Below are positions 8,315-14,975 of a stretch of DNA of 16,992 nucleotides, piece by piece (the stretch's first letter is position 1; each line of letters opens with the position of its first letter). Below the pieces are notes generated by a model that had not been told where the DNA came from, did not search any database, and worked only from the letters and a program-made list of their open reading frames with translations. Source of the DNA: BQJD01 sp964350265 (GTDB lineage Bacteria > Pseudomonadota > Gammaproteobacteria > Arenicellales > CAJQKF01); contig CAYGJZ010000081.1 of assembly GCA_964350265.1 (NCBI GenBank), positions 1 through 16,992 on the forward strand, given 5' to 3'. Made by a program: the position numbers and the translations under genes.

Positions 8315-8545
8315 ATGCTCAGCTTCATCTACCGGTTGTGTCGCGAGTTTGAACGGGACATGGGCTATGCCCCCAACGTGCTGTTCATCAACGATGAGCA
8401 CTGGCAGAGCCTGCGCGAGGCCTTCGCCGACGACCCCGACCTGGCGGTGATCCGCCAACGACTCGGCCTGGAGGTCCTGCTGCGCGACGATGCCGTGCAC
8501 CCGAGCGTGAACTGGATCCTGAGCGCGTCGCGCAAGGCCAGCTGA
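8315..8545 (+). CDS. Small conserved-looking hypothetical protein
   Basis: A 76-residue protein beginning MLSFIYRLCREFERDMG, with YAPNVLFINDEHW following and a C-terminus SVNWILSASRKAS. The ATG has a good purine-rich Shine-Dalgarno (GAGAGAAGA, about 5-7 bases upstream). Composition is that of a folded soluble protein with balanced charge (about 12 acidic, 11 basic residues), unlike the Arg/Pro/Ala-rich shadow frames of this window. I recall similar short proteins with a FERxxGYxPNxLYxN pattern in Chromatiales-type genomes, but I cannot name a domain or a function. It could be a partner of the DUF1223 gene 67 bases upstream or independent. No signal peptide or membrane helix is seen. Confidence 0.75.
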   Translation: MLSFIYRLCREFERDMGYAPNVLFINDEHWQSLREAFADDPDLAVIRQRLGLEVLLRDDAVHPSVNWILSASRKAS

Positions 8546-8585
8546 CCACGCCTGCCGACGGCGGTCGCCCCGGCCCTGCCGCCAG

Positions 8586-8613
8586 GGGCGCCACGAACCG
8601 CCACGCGGCGCCC
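8586..8613. other. Weak inverted repeat between convergent genes
   Basis: GGGCGCC and GGCGCCC (7 bases) flank a 14-base loop in the 115-base gap between the small gene (plus) and the M1 peptidase (minus). A pyrimidine run follows at about 8630-8641 (TTCCCTTCCTCC). It does not have the shape of a standard terminator; nothing stronger is present in the gap. Confidence 0.25.
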
Positions 8614-8660
8614 GACACGCCGGCGTTCCCTTCCTCCTTCCCGCACGCCGCCAGCCGGGC

Positions 8661-10652
8661 TCACCAGAACAGCGGTGCATCGTCGCGCGCCGGCACCGTG
8701 ACCGGCTGGAACACCCGCGACAGGGATCGCGGCGAGGTCTGCCACTGGCCCCGACGCGACGCCATCCGCTCGCCCTCGGGGAACACCGCGTAGCTGTAGC
8801 CGCCGTAGTGGGCCAGCCGTGCCACGGTCGCCGCCGCCTGCCCCGGTGACGACAGCCACAACACCACCTGGTCCCGGCCGCGCCCATGGTCCACCAACGC
8901 GACCACTTCGTCCCCGGGCAACGGCTCTTCTCCAACCACCCAGAGGCCGCCCTCCACCCGGCGCTGGCCGGGTGACGGCGCCAGCCAGCGCGTGGCCTGC
9001 GCCGGCTGGCCGCCGAGCAGCACCACCGTGTTGCCGGCGTCGGCCATCGAGCCGGCACGCCATCCGGTGCGGCCGGCGGCGAGTGTCCGCGCGGCATCCC
9101 GCCACCGGCCGTCGAGAGCCACCACGGTCACCGCGTCGGCGCCGAGGACACGGCCGAAGGTGGCTGGCCGCTCGTCCTCGGCAAGACGGCGGAACAGGTC
9201 GAGCTCCGGGTCGACGTCCACCCGCGCGGCCACCCCGGGCAGGGTCAGCGATACCCGTGCCTCTCGGTCCTCCATCGCCACCGCGTGCCAGGACACGGTG
9301 CCGTCCTCGCCGACCACGCGCACCGGCACCGTCAGGGTCCAGGGCCGGTCGCCTTCCTGTTGCAGGTGCAGTGCCACGTCCGGCATGCCGGCGCGCTCGC
9401 CGCGCCGGACCTGGACAAGACGCAGCCGCGGTGCGCCGCGACGGTGGCGCCACTGTGCAAATTCTCCGGCCAGCGGGCAGTCGCAATGCCGTTCGAACAC
9501 GTCGATCAACCCCGCGAAGTCGAGGTGACGGAAGCGGTACTCGCGGTAGACCGCGCGCAGTGCCTCGACGAAGGCGGCATCGCCCAGCCGTCGACGCAGC
9601 ATGTGGAACACGAACATGCCCTTGCCGTAACCCACCGCCTGGCTGGCCTCGTCCTCGCGCATGCGAAACTCCGCCAGGGGAAAATCGCGCCCGCCCTCGG
9701 CGAAGTCCTGCCAGCGGGCCAGTTGATCGAGCCGGTAGCGTCGACCACCACCGCGCGCCTCGCGGACCAGGTGGTCGGCGACGTAGGTGGTCAGCGCCTC
9801 GCTCCAGTTGCCCTCGCGGGGGTCGACGAACACGCCGTTGCCCCACCAGTTGTGCGCGATCTCGTGCGGGAAGGAGGTCTGCACGATGAAGGGCAGGCGG
9901 ATGACCGCGGAACCCATGAGGGTAAAGCCCGGCATCCCCCAGCCCACCGGCCGGCGATGCTCGACCAGCGTGAAGCCCGCGTACGGATAGTCGCCGAAGG
10001 CCCGGGCATAGCGGGCCAGCCAGGGATCGGCGGCATCGAGGTAGCGCCGGGCAAGCGCGGGGTCGTCGTCGAGCAGCAGCACGTTGCGAGCCGGCTCACC
10101 GCCGTCCCGGTACCGATGCCAGTGCCCCACCACCAGGTGCAGTCCTTCCTGCGGATGTTCCTGCACGAAGACCCCGTCCTCGCCAGTCGCCGCGGCGGAG
10201 ACCATGACGGCGACCCCGGCCGGCGCCCCCGGCAGCGACAGGCGAAGATGCAGCCGGTGGCGAAGCCCGCTGCCATCCACGGCCCAGCGCGTCGCCGGAC
10301 CCAGCACCAGGTGGCGCCGGCTGCCGGCATCGAAGTCACGCTGGTAGTCGATGGTCATCGACCGGGCACCGGCGGGCACCGCGATGCGCCCGTCCGCAAG
10401 CCGTTCCGGTGACGATGCCGCCTGGCCGTCGAAGGACAGCCCGTCCACCCGCCACGCCGGTCCCAGCGAGAGTCCGCCCAGGGGCGCCGCCTCGCCGGCG
10501 GGCGTCCTGCGCGTGACCGTGTCGCGGACTTCGAACCGCCCCGTGTCCAGGTCGAAACGCACCGCCATCCGGTGATGCAGCACGTCGCTGTCGGCTATAG
10601 TGACCGACGAAGCCATCATCACAAGCAGGAATACAACGTGTCTTGGAAACAT
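8661..10652 (-). CDS. Secreted M1-type zinc metallopeptidase
   Basis: A 663-residue protein. The N-terminus has a signal peptide (residues 1-20, ending SVTIA) and the ATG at 10652 has a GGAGG Shine-Dalgarno, which settles the start. An N-terminal beta domain (about 25-190) is followed by the thermolysin-like domain: HEIAH at 263-267 (zinc ligands H263 and H267, catalytic E264), NWWGN, then the third ligand E285 in NWSEALTTY. VGYGKGMFVFHML further on carries the likely catalytic tyrosine. Two points differ from classical aminopeptidase N: 17 rather than 18 residues separate HEIAH from E285, and the GxMEN substrate motif is replaced by VGWGMPGFTLMG (236-247). A C-terminal region (about 420-663) lacks motifs I recognise. 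It is likely periplasmic and cleaves peptides, but aminopeptidase activity is uncertain. The gene diverges from, and overlaps, the ChaN-PDZ gene. Confidence 0.9.
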   Translation of the reverse strand: MFPRHVVFLLVMMASSVTIADSDVLHHRMAVRFDLDTGRFEVRDTVTRRTPAGEAAPLGGLSLGPAWRVDGLSFDGQAASSPERLADGRIAVPAGARSMTIDYQRDFDAGSRRHLVLGPATRWAVDGSGLRHRLHLRLSLPGAPAGVAVMVSAAATGEDGVFVQEHPQEGLHLVVGHWHRYRDGGEPARNVLLLDDDPALARRYLDAADPWLARYARAFGDYPYAGFTLVEHRRPVGWGMPGFTLMGSAVIRLPFIVQTSFPHEIAHNWWGNGVFVDPREGNWSEALTTYVADHLVREARGGGRRYRLDQLARWQDFAEGGRDFPLAEFRMREDEASQAVGYGKGMFVFHMLRRRLGDAAFVEALRAVYREYRFRHLDFAGLIDVFERHCDCPLAGEFAQWRHRRGAPRLRLVQVRRGERAGMPDVALHLQQEGDRPWTLTVPVRVVGEDGTVSWHAVAMEDREARVSLTLPGVAARVDVDPELDLFRRLAEDERPATFGRVLGADAVTVVALDGRWRDAARTLAAGRTGWRAGSMADAGNTVVLLGGQPAQATRWLAPSPGQRRVEGGLWVVGEEPLPGDEVVALVDHGRGRDQVVLWLSSPGQAAATVARLAHYGGYSYAVFPEGERMASRRGQWQTSPRSLSRVFQPVTVPARDDAPLFW
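10596..10601 (+). promoter_or_regulatory. Candidate -10 box for the ChaN-PDZ gene
   Basis: TATAGT (5 of 6 to the -10 consensus) on the plus strand, inside the signal-peptide codons of the opposite-strand peptidase. It would give a start point near 10608 and a leader of about 30 bases before the GTG at 10638. The -35 region (TGATGC, 17-base spacer) is a poor match. Confidence 0.35.
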
Positions 10653-11768
10653 CACGCCTCCGGGGCGTCGTGGCTGGTGGCACTGCTGCTGCCGGTGATC
10701 GCGGCCGGCAGTGCGCAGGTGCCCACGTCGACGGCCAGCGAGGCCGTATCGACGACGTGGGCCGTGGACCTGGCTGCACCGCTGGCGACGGCATCCGCCG
10801 CCATCGGGCCGCTGTCCACGCCGGCGGTGGTCTACGTCGGCGAAGTACACGACCGGCTCGGCGACCATGTCAACCAGCTGGCGGTGATCATGGCGCTGGT
10901 ACAACGCGGCCTGCACGTGGCGGTGGGACTGGAAATGTTCGCCGCGCCCTTCCAGGGCGTGCTCGACGACTACGTTGCCGGGCGAACCGGCCTGCGCGAC
11001 CTGCTGCGCGACAGCGAGTACTTCCAGCGCTGGGGCTACGATGCCCGCCACTACCAGCCGATCCTCGACTATGCCCGCCGGCAACGCCTGCCGCTCCTGG
11101 CGCTGAACGCCCCCGCCGAACTCACCAACCGGGTGGGAGAGGTCGGCATCGACGGGCTCGATGCCGACGAGCGTGCCATGCTGCCGACAGACCTGTTGCC
11201 GGCGTCGCCAGGCTACCGTGACCGCCTGCAGGCCGTGTTCCGGGAACACGCGGGGCTGTCCGACAGCGACATCGAGCGCTTCATCGACGTGCAGCTGACC
11301 TGGGACGAGAGCATGGCCGCCGCCGCGGCGGCGTTCCTGGCCGCCCACCCCGACCACGTGCTGGTGGTCCTGGCCGGCAACGGCCATGTCTCCCACGGCC
11401 ACGGCATCCCGCCTCGCCTGCGTGCTCGACTCCACGTGGACCAGCGCGTGGTGCTCGGCGATGCCGACATCGTCGGCGGCGACATCTACCTGCCCGTGGT
11501 GGACGCAAGCCTGGCCCCCGCCGGCCGGCTCGGCGTCGCCATCCGCCCCGGCAGCGACGGCGCGGTGGTCGACAGCCTGGCCGATGACGGCCCCGCGCGA
11601 CGGGCCGGACTGCGCGTGGACGATGTCATCATCGCCATCGACGCAGAGCCGGTGGACAGCTACGCGGCCCTGCGCCTGGCGCTGTTCGACAAGCGGCCGG
11701 GAAGCGAGATCGTGGTCAGGGTCCGCCGCGACGACGACGAACTCGCCTACCCGCTGGCGCTGTACTAG
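10638..11768 (+). CDS. ChaN-like (DUF399) protein with C-terminal PDZ domain
   Basis: A 376-residue exported protein. A signal peptide covers about residues 1-26 (SWLVALLLPVIAAGSA). The ChaN/DUF399 domain (about 60-275) shows VVYVGEVHD (65-72), VAVGLEMFAAPFQ (95-105), RWGYDARHYQPIL (131-143), LLALNAPAELTNRVG (153-167) and VLAGNGHVSHGHGIPPRL (244-261). ChaN of Campylobacter is an iron-regulated haem-binding lipoprotein; here no lipobox cysteine is visible. Residues about 293-376 form a PDZ domain (GRLGVAIRPGSDGAVVDSLADDGPA, then RAGLRVDDVIIAIDAEPV). The GTG start is supported by AGGA 7 bases upstream and by the signal peptide. The first five codons overlap those of the divergent peptidase, and the stop overlaps that of fadL. 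Role in haem or protein handling in the periplasm is inferred. Confidence 0.88.
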   Translation: MSWKHHASGASWLVALLLPVIAAGSAQVPTSTASEAVSTTWAVDLAAPLATASAAIGPLSTPAVVYVGEVHDRLGDHVNQLAVIMALVQRGLHVAVGLEMFAAPFQGVLDDYVAGRTGLRDLLRDSEYFQRWGYDARHYQPILDYARRQRLPLLALNAPAELTNRVGEVGIDGLDADERAMLPTDLLPASPGYRDRLQAVFREHAGLSDSDIERFIDVQLTWDESMAAAAAAFLAAHPDHVLVVLAGNGHVSHGHGIPPRLRARLHVDQRVVLGDADIVGGDIYLPVVDASLAPAGRLGVAIRPGSDGAVVDSLADDGPARRAGLRVDDVIIAIDAEPVDSYAALRLALFDKRPGSEIVVRVRRDDDELAYPLALY

Positions 11769-13051
11769 AACTCGCCGTAGAGCTGGATGCCGAAGATGTT
11801 CACGCTGGCGTCGTACTCGCCGCGCAGGGTGTCGGTGAAGGCGCCGGGCGCGGTGGACACCAGGTTGATGGTGTTGTCCACCTGCGCGACGTCACCCTCG
11901 ACACGGGCATAGGCGAAGTCCAGTCGCAGGCTGTCGTTGAGCTTCCACGAGGCGCCGAGGGTGAACCAGTCGCGATCGGCATCGGGGATTCGCGGGGTGC
12001 GGTTGGCGGCCGACGGGATCGGCGACTCGTCCAGCGCGTAGCCGGCGCGGATGCTGAACCGCTCGTTGACATGATGACGCACGCCGATGGAGAACATGAT
12101 CACGTCGTCCCACTGGTAGTCGGCGACGCTGTCGGGCAGGCCGGCGGTGGAGATGCGCAGCTCCGGCAGCCGGCTCCAGCGGGTCCAGCGCACCGACGAG
12201 GACAGCTCGGTGGCCGCGGACAGGTCATGGGAGATGGAGGCGTAGACCGTCTCCGGGAAAGTCACGGTGGACTCGGCCGGCAACGATGCCGGCACCCCGG
12301 GAACGCCGGTGAAGTCGACGTTGCCTTCCACCTCGTGCTCGATCTTGGAGCGATAGCCAAGGCCGATGCGGGTGGCATCGCCGGCCTCGACCATCAGCCC
12401 GAGGTTGAAGCCGTAGGCGGTGTCGTCGCCTTCCAGCTCGGCACGACCGTCGGCGGCGCCGGGCCCGGTGAACTGCGCCTGGCTGAGCTCGGCATCCACC
12501 CGTTGCACGCTGACACCGGCGCCCAGGGTCAGGCCCTCGCCGACGCGGAAGGCCACCGCCGGGTTGACGTTGATGGCCTGCACCTCCGAGCGCAGCGCAT
12601 GGTAGCGCCCGACCCAGACGTCGTCGTACTCGGTGGCCAGCCCGAAGGGCACCGACACCGCGATGCCCCACTTGAAGTCGTCCCCGGCGGAGGTGTAGTA
12701 GAACGAGGGGATGAAGGCATCCTCGCCGCCGTCGGAATCGGTGCCCGAACTCGGCACGGTACGACCGGCCAGTCGCTGGCTGGAGCCGGTGTTGGTGAAG
12801 TCCGCCTCGGCGGAGATCAGCGTCCCGCCGAGCTGCATCTGCCGGTTCGGGTTGGCCAGCAAGCCGGCCGGGTTGTAGAACAGGTTGGCGGCGTCGTCGC
12901 GGGCAATGCCGGCGCCGGAGAAGGCCTGGCCGAGAGAGGCCACGCTTTGTTCACTGATCTGGAAGCCGGCCGCGCCGACACCGGTCGATACCGTCGCCAG
13001 GCCCATCCACACCACGCGTGCCGCCCACGCGCCCCGGGTTGCTGCCGTCAT
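11765..13051 (-). CDS. fadL: FadL/OmpP1-type outer-membrane hydrophobic compound transporter
   Basis: A 428-residue outer-membrane protein. The signal peptide spans about residues 1-27 (VVWMGLATVSTGVGA), then the mature N-terminus AGFQISEQSVASLGQAFSGAGIA, diagnostic for the FadL family, whose N-terminal segment forms the hatch plugging the barrel. The NPA motif is present at 60-62 (LFYNPAGLLA). The rest alternates polar and aromatic residues as in beta-barrels, and the C-terminus IFGIQLYGEF ends in Phe as expected for BAM-dependent insertion. It should take up long-chain fatty acids or other hydrophobic compounds by lateral diffusion; the exact substrate cannot be read from sequence. ATG 13051 has GGAGAG about 7 bases upstream. 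A candidate promoter lies at 13154-13181. Its stop codon overlaps that of the convergent ChaN-PDZ gene. Confidence 0.93.
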   Translation of the reverse strand: MTAATRGAWAARVVWMGLATVSTGVGAAGFQISEQSVASLGQAFSGAGIARDDAANLFYNPAGLLANPNRQMQLGGTLISAEADFTNTGSSQRLAGRTVPSSGTDSDGGEDAFIPSFYYTSAGDDFKWGIAVSVPFGLATEYDDVWVGRYHALRSEVQAINVNPAVAFRVGEGLTLGAGVSVQRVDAELSQAQFTGPGAADGRAELEGDDTAYGFNLGLMVEAGDATRIGLGYRSKIEHEVEGNVDFTGVPGVPASLPAESTVTFPETVYASISHDLSAATELSSSVRWTRWSRLPELRISTAGLPDSVADYQWDDVIMFSIGVRHHVNERFSIRAGYALDESPIPSAANRTPRIPDADRDWFTLGASWKLNDSLRLDFAYARVEGDVAQVDNTINLVSTAPGAFTDTLRGEYDASVNIFGIQLYGEF

Positions 13052-13123
13052 GGTTCACTCTCCTGCTTGCTGCCTTCAGTTGTTGTACCGCGACCACGAA
13101 ACCGCCGGGAACGCGCCGTTCGC

Positions 13124-13148
13124 TGGCGATGGTGGAAGCGCATCGCCA
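13124..13148. repeat. Inverted repeat in the fadL leader
   Basis: TGGCGATG and CATCGCCA form a perfect 8-base inverted repeat around 9 bases, in the 142-base gap upstream of fadL. It starts at the predicted fadL start point (about 13147), so it could be an operator or a leader hairpin. It might also serve as a weak 3' hairpin for the dehydrogenase gene upstream, but there is no T-tract. Confidence 0.4.
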
Positions 13149-13153
13149 TCGCG

Positions 13154-13181
13154 AGTGTAGCAAAACCGGCGCTTCCGTCAG
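13154..13181 (-). promoter_or_regulatory. Candidate fadL promoter
   Basis: Minus strand: -35 CTGACG (4 of 6), spacer 16, extended -10 TGC then TACACT (4 of 6). It lies about 100 bases upstream of the fadL ATG and just downstream of the dehydrogenase stop. The predicted start point is near 13147. Confidence 0.45.
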
Positions 13182-13193
13182 CGTCCGTTGCCG

Positions 13194-13955
13194 CTACTGG
13201 CCGGAGACCTCCACCGATCGCAGGTCGTAGACGCCGCCATGCTCCAGCGGCCACTCCTCGAGGAACTGCACCACGCCGCGGGCCACCTCGTCGGCACCGG
13301 GCAGCTTGCCGGAGGACTTGAACTCGACGAACTTGCCGAGCATGGGAAAGTCCTCCTCGCGGCTGGCGCGAATCTGTGCCTGCATGTCGGTGTCCACCAC
13401 CCCCGGTGCCAGCGCGATCACCATGACCGGTGACGCCGCCTGCTCCTGCTCGAGGCCGACGCAGCGGGTGAAGTGGTCCAGGCCGGCCTTGGTCGCGCAG
13501 TAGGTGTTCCAGCCGGCATAGGCAGAGGACGCCGCGCCGGAGGAGATGTTGACTACCCGGCGCGGTCGATGGTCGCCGGCGAAGGCGGCGATGAAGCCGC
13601 CGGTCAGCAGCATCGGCGCAAGCAGGTTGAGCTGCACGGCGGTGGTCACCGCGTCGGCTTCGCAGCGACCGGCCGGCGCCACCGGTGTGAGCGTGCCGGC
13701 ATTGTTGACCAGGGTCAGCGAGGCAGCATCCCGCGCGGCGACGAAGTCGGCGAAGGCGGCGAGCAGTGGCGCCACGTTGGCGGGATCGGAGAGATCCGTT
13801 CGGTGCACCACGGCATCGGCATAGTGGTTGTCGATCTCCCCGCGCGCCACCAGGAACAGCGACGCCCCGCGCGCATCGAGGGCAGCGGCCAGTGCCGCGC
13901 CGATACCCCTCGACGCCCCGGTGACCAGGTAGATGTCCGCGGCTTGCCGGTTCAT
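13194..13955 (-). CDS. Short-chain dehydrogenase/reductase (SDR)
   Basis: A 253-residue classical SDR. Cofactor-binding TGASRGIG is at 12-19, NNAG at 84-87, the structural Asn near 110, and the catalytic set Ser 138/139 (NISSGAASSAYAG), Y152 and K156 (YCATK), followed by APGVVDTDM (183-191), the usual PG motif. No acidic residue ends beta-2 (LFLVARGE), and R38 suggests NADP(H) preference. The overall shape, with a HRTDLSDPANV segment, resembles the sepiapterin/benzil-reductase-like branch, but the substrate cannot be named. The ATG at 13955 has a GGAG Shine-Dalgarno 7-8 bases upstream and a candidate promoter at 13987-14016. It diverges from the CbbQ-type ATPase and precedes fadL by 142 bases on the same strand; fadL appears to have its own promoter. 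Confidence 0.93.
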   Translation of the reverse strand: MNRQAADIYLVTGASRGIGAALAAALDARGASLFLVARGEIDNHYADAVVHRTDLSDPANVAPLLAAFADFVAARDAASLTLVNNAGTLTPVAPAGRCEADAVTTAVQLNLLAPMLLTGGFIAAFAGDHRPRRVVNISSGAASSAYAGWNTYCATKAGLDHFTRCVGLEQEQAASPVMVIALAPGVVDTDMQAQIRASREEDFPMLGKFVEFKSSGKLPGADEVARGVVQFLEEWPLEHGGVYDLRSVEVSGQ

Positions 13956-13986
13956 GCTTGCTCCGTCTCGTTTTCAGCGAAGGCGC

Positions 13987-14016
13987 AGTGTACGCCGCCT
14001 CGCCAGCCGGCTCCAA
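13987..14016 (-). promoter_or_regulatory. Candidate promoter of the dehydrogenase gene
   Basis: Minus strand: -35 TTGGAG, spacer 18, -10 TACACT, predicted start point near 13980, 25 bases before the ATG. The same TACACT hexamer is found in the fadL promoter candidate. Confidence 0.45.
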
Positions 14017-14029
14017 CTCGCCGCCACGC

Positions 14030-14048
14030 GCATCGAAGACTTCGATGC
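14030..14048. promoter_or_regulatory. Perfect 9-1-9 palindrome, candidate operator
   Basis: GCATCGAAG and CTTCGATGC flank a single A in the 194-base divergent region between the dehydrogenase (minus) and the CbbQ-type ATPase (plus). It contains a T-N11-A pattern (T14033, A14045) inside the dyad, as in LysR-type regulator boxes. Its centre is about 59 bases upstream of the predicted dehydrogenase start point and about 79 upstream of the predicted ATPase start point, positions usual for activator binding. No LysR-type gene is in the window. Confidence 0.5.
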
Positions 14049-14082
14049 ACCGATCAGGGCCCTCGATCCTGCCCGGCCCACC

Positions 14083-14111
14083 TTCCAAGCCACGCGGCTC
14101 TGCGCTACAGT
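14083..14111 (+). promoter_or_regulatory. Candidate promoter of the CbbQ-type ATPase gene
   Basis: Plus strand: -35 TTCCAA (3 of 6), spacer 17, -10 TACAGT (4 of 6), predicted start near 14118, 32 bases before the ATG. The weak -35 would fit dependence on an activator at the palindrome upstream. Confidence 0.35.
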
Positions 14112-14149
14112 CCCAAGGTTCCAACCACCGCTCCGACGACCACGCCCTC

Positions 14150-14962
14150 ATGGATACCGCCCACGCCACCAGCGATGACTACCGCATCGCCGAAGAACCC
14201 TACTACGCCAGCCAGGGCGAGGAAATCGAGCTGTTCGAGGCGGCCTATCGCAACCATATCCCGGTGCTGCTCAAGGGCCCCACCGGCTGCGGCAAGACGC
14301 GCTTCATGGAACACATGGCCTGGCGCCTCGAACGGCCACTGATCACCGTGTCCTGCCACGACGATCTGACCGCCTCCGACCTGGTCGGACGCTACCTGAT
14401 CATCGGCGGCGAGACCCGCTGGATCGACGGGCCGCTGGCACGGGCGGTACGCGACGGCGCCATCTGCTACCTCGACGAGGTGGTCGAGGCGCGCAAGGAC
14501 ACCACCGTGGTCATTCATCCGCTGGCCGACGATCGCCGCGTGCTGCCCATCGAGAAGACCGGTGAACTGCTGCGCGCGGACGACGACTTCGCCCTCGCCA
14601 TTTCCTACAACCCCGGCTACCAGAGCATCCTGAAGGATCTCAAGCAGAGCACCCGCCAGCGCTTCGTCGCCATCGAGTTCGACTACCCGGACGCCAACCT
14701 GGAGGCCTCCATCGTGGCCCGCGAATCCGGGCTGGACCCGGCCACCGCGACCATGCTGGTGCGCTATGCCGGGATGACGCGCAACCTCAAGGGCAATGGT
14801 CTCAGCGAGGGCGCCAGCACCCGCCTGCTGGTGCACACGGGCAAGCTGATCGTGTCCGGCATCGCGCCGAAGGTGGCCTGCCGCAGCGCCATTGCCGAGG
14901 CGCTCACCGACGAGCCGGACATGCTGGCGGCGGTGAACGAGCTGGGCGCGGCGCTGTTCTAG
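14150..14962 (+). CDS. CbbQ/NirQ/NorQ family AAA+ ATPase
   Basis: A 270-residue MoxR-class AAA+ ATPase of the CbbQ/NirQ/NorQ branch. Seen: PVLLKGPTGCGKT with Walker A at 43-50, SCHDDLTASDLVGRYLI (68-84), Walker B ICYLDE (105-110), TTVVIHPLADDRRVLPIEK (118-136), sensor 1 Asn in SYNPGYQS (152-159), and STRQRF (167-172) with the arginine finger. These ATPases act with a VWA partner (NorD or CbbO) to activate or assemble an enzyme: nitric oxide reductase for NorQ, Rubisco for CbbQ. The VWA partner follows 13 bases downstream; no client enzyme is visible. The start is ATG 14150; no Shine-Dalgarno is evident, and upstream in-frame residues look non-coding. Confidence 0.94.
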   Translation: MDTAHATSDDYRIAEEPYYASQGEEIELFEAAYRNHIPVLLKGPTGCGKTRFMEHMAWRLERPLITVSCHDDLTASDLVGRYLIIGGETRWIDGPLARAVRDGAICYLDEVVEARKDTTVVIHPLADDRRVLPIEKTGELLRADDDFALAISYNPGYQSILKDLKQSTRQRFVAIEFDYPDANLEASIVARESGLDPATATMLVRYAGMTRNLKGNGLSEGASTRLLVHTGKLIVSGIAPKVACRSAIAEALTDEPDMLAAVNELGAALF

Positions 14963-14975
14963 AACGCCCCGCCCC

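Noticed and set aside
7372..8328. Upstream extension of the DUF4404 frame (to 411 residues)
   Set aside because: The added part is antisense to the DUF1223 gene, and the ATG at 7371 has a good Shine-Dalgarno.
8546..8660. Intrinsic terminator between the small gene and the M1 peptidase
   Set aside because: Only a weak 7-base repeat with a long loop and no T-tract on either strand; kept as a low-confidence repeat, not as a terminator.
10653..11435. Upstream extension of the M1 peptidase frame (to 924 residues)
   Set aside because: The extension lies antisense to the ChaN-PDZ gene; the signal peptide and Shine-Dalgarno at 10652 mark the true start.
12071..13321. A 416-codon plus-strand open frame opposite fadL
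   Set aside because: His/Gly/Gln-rich shadow of a clear FadL protein; it runs through the fadL leader and into the dehydrogenase gene.
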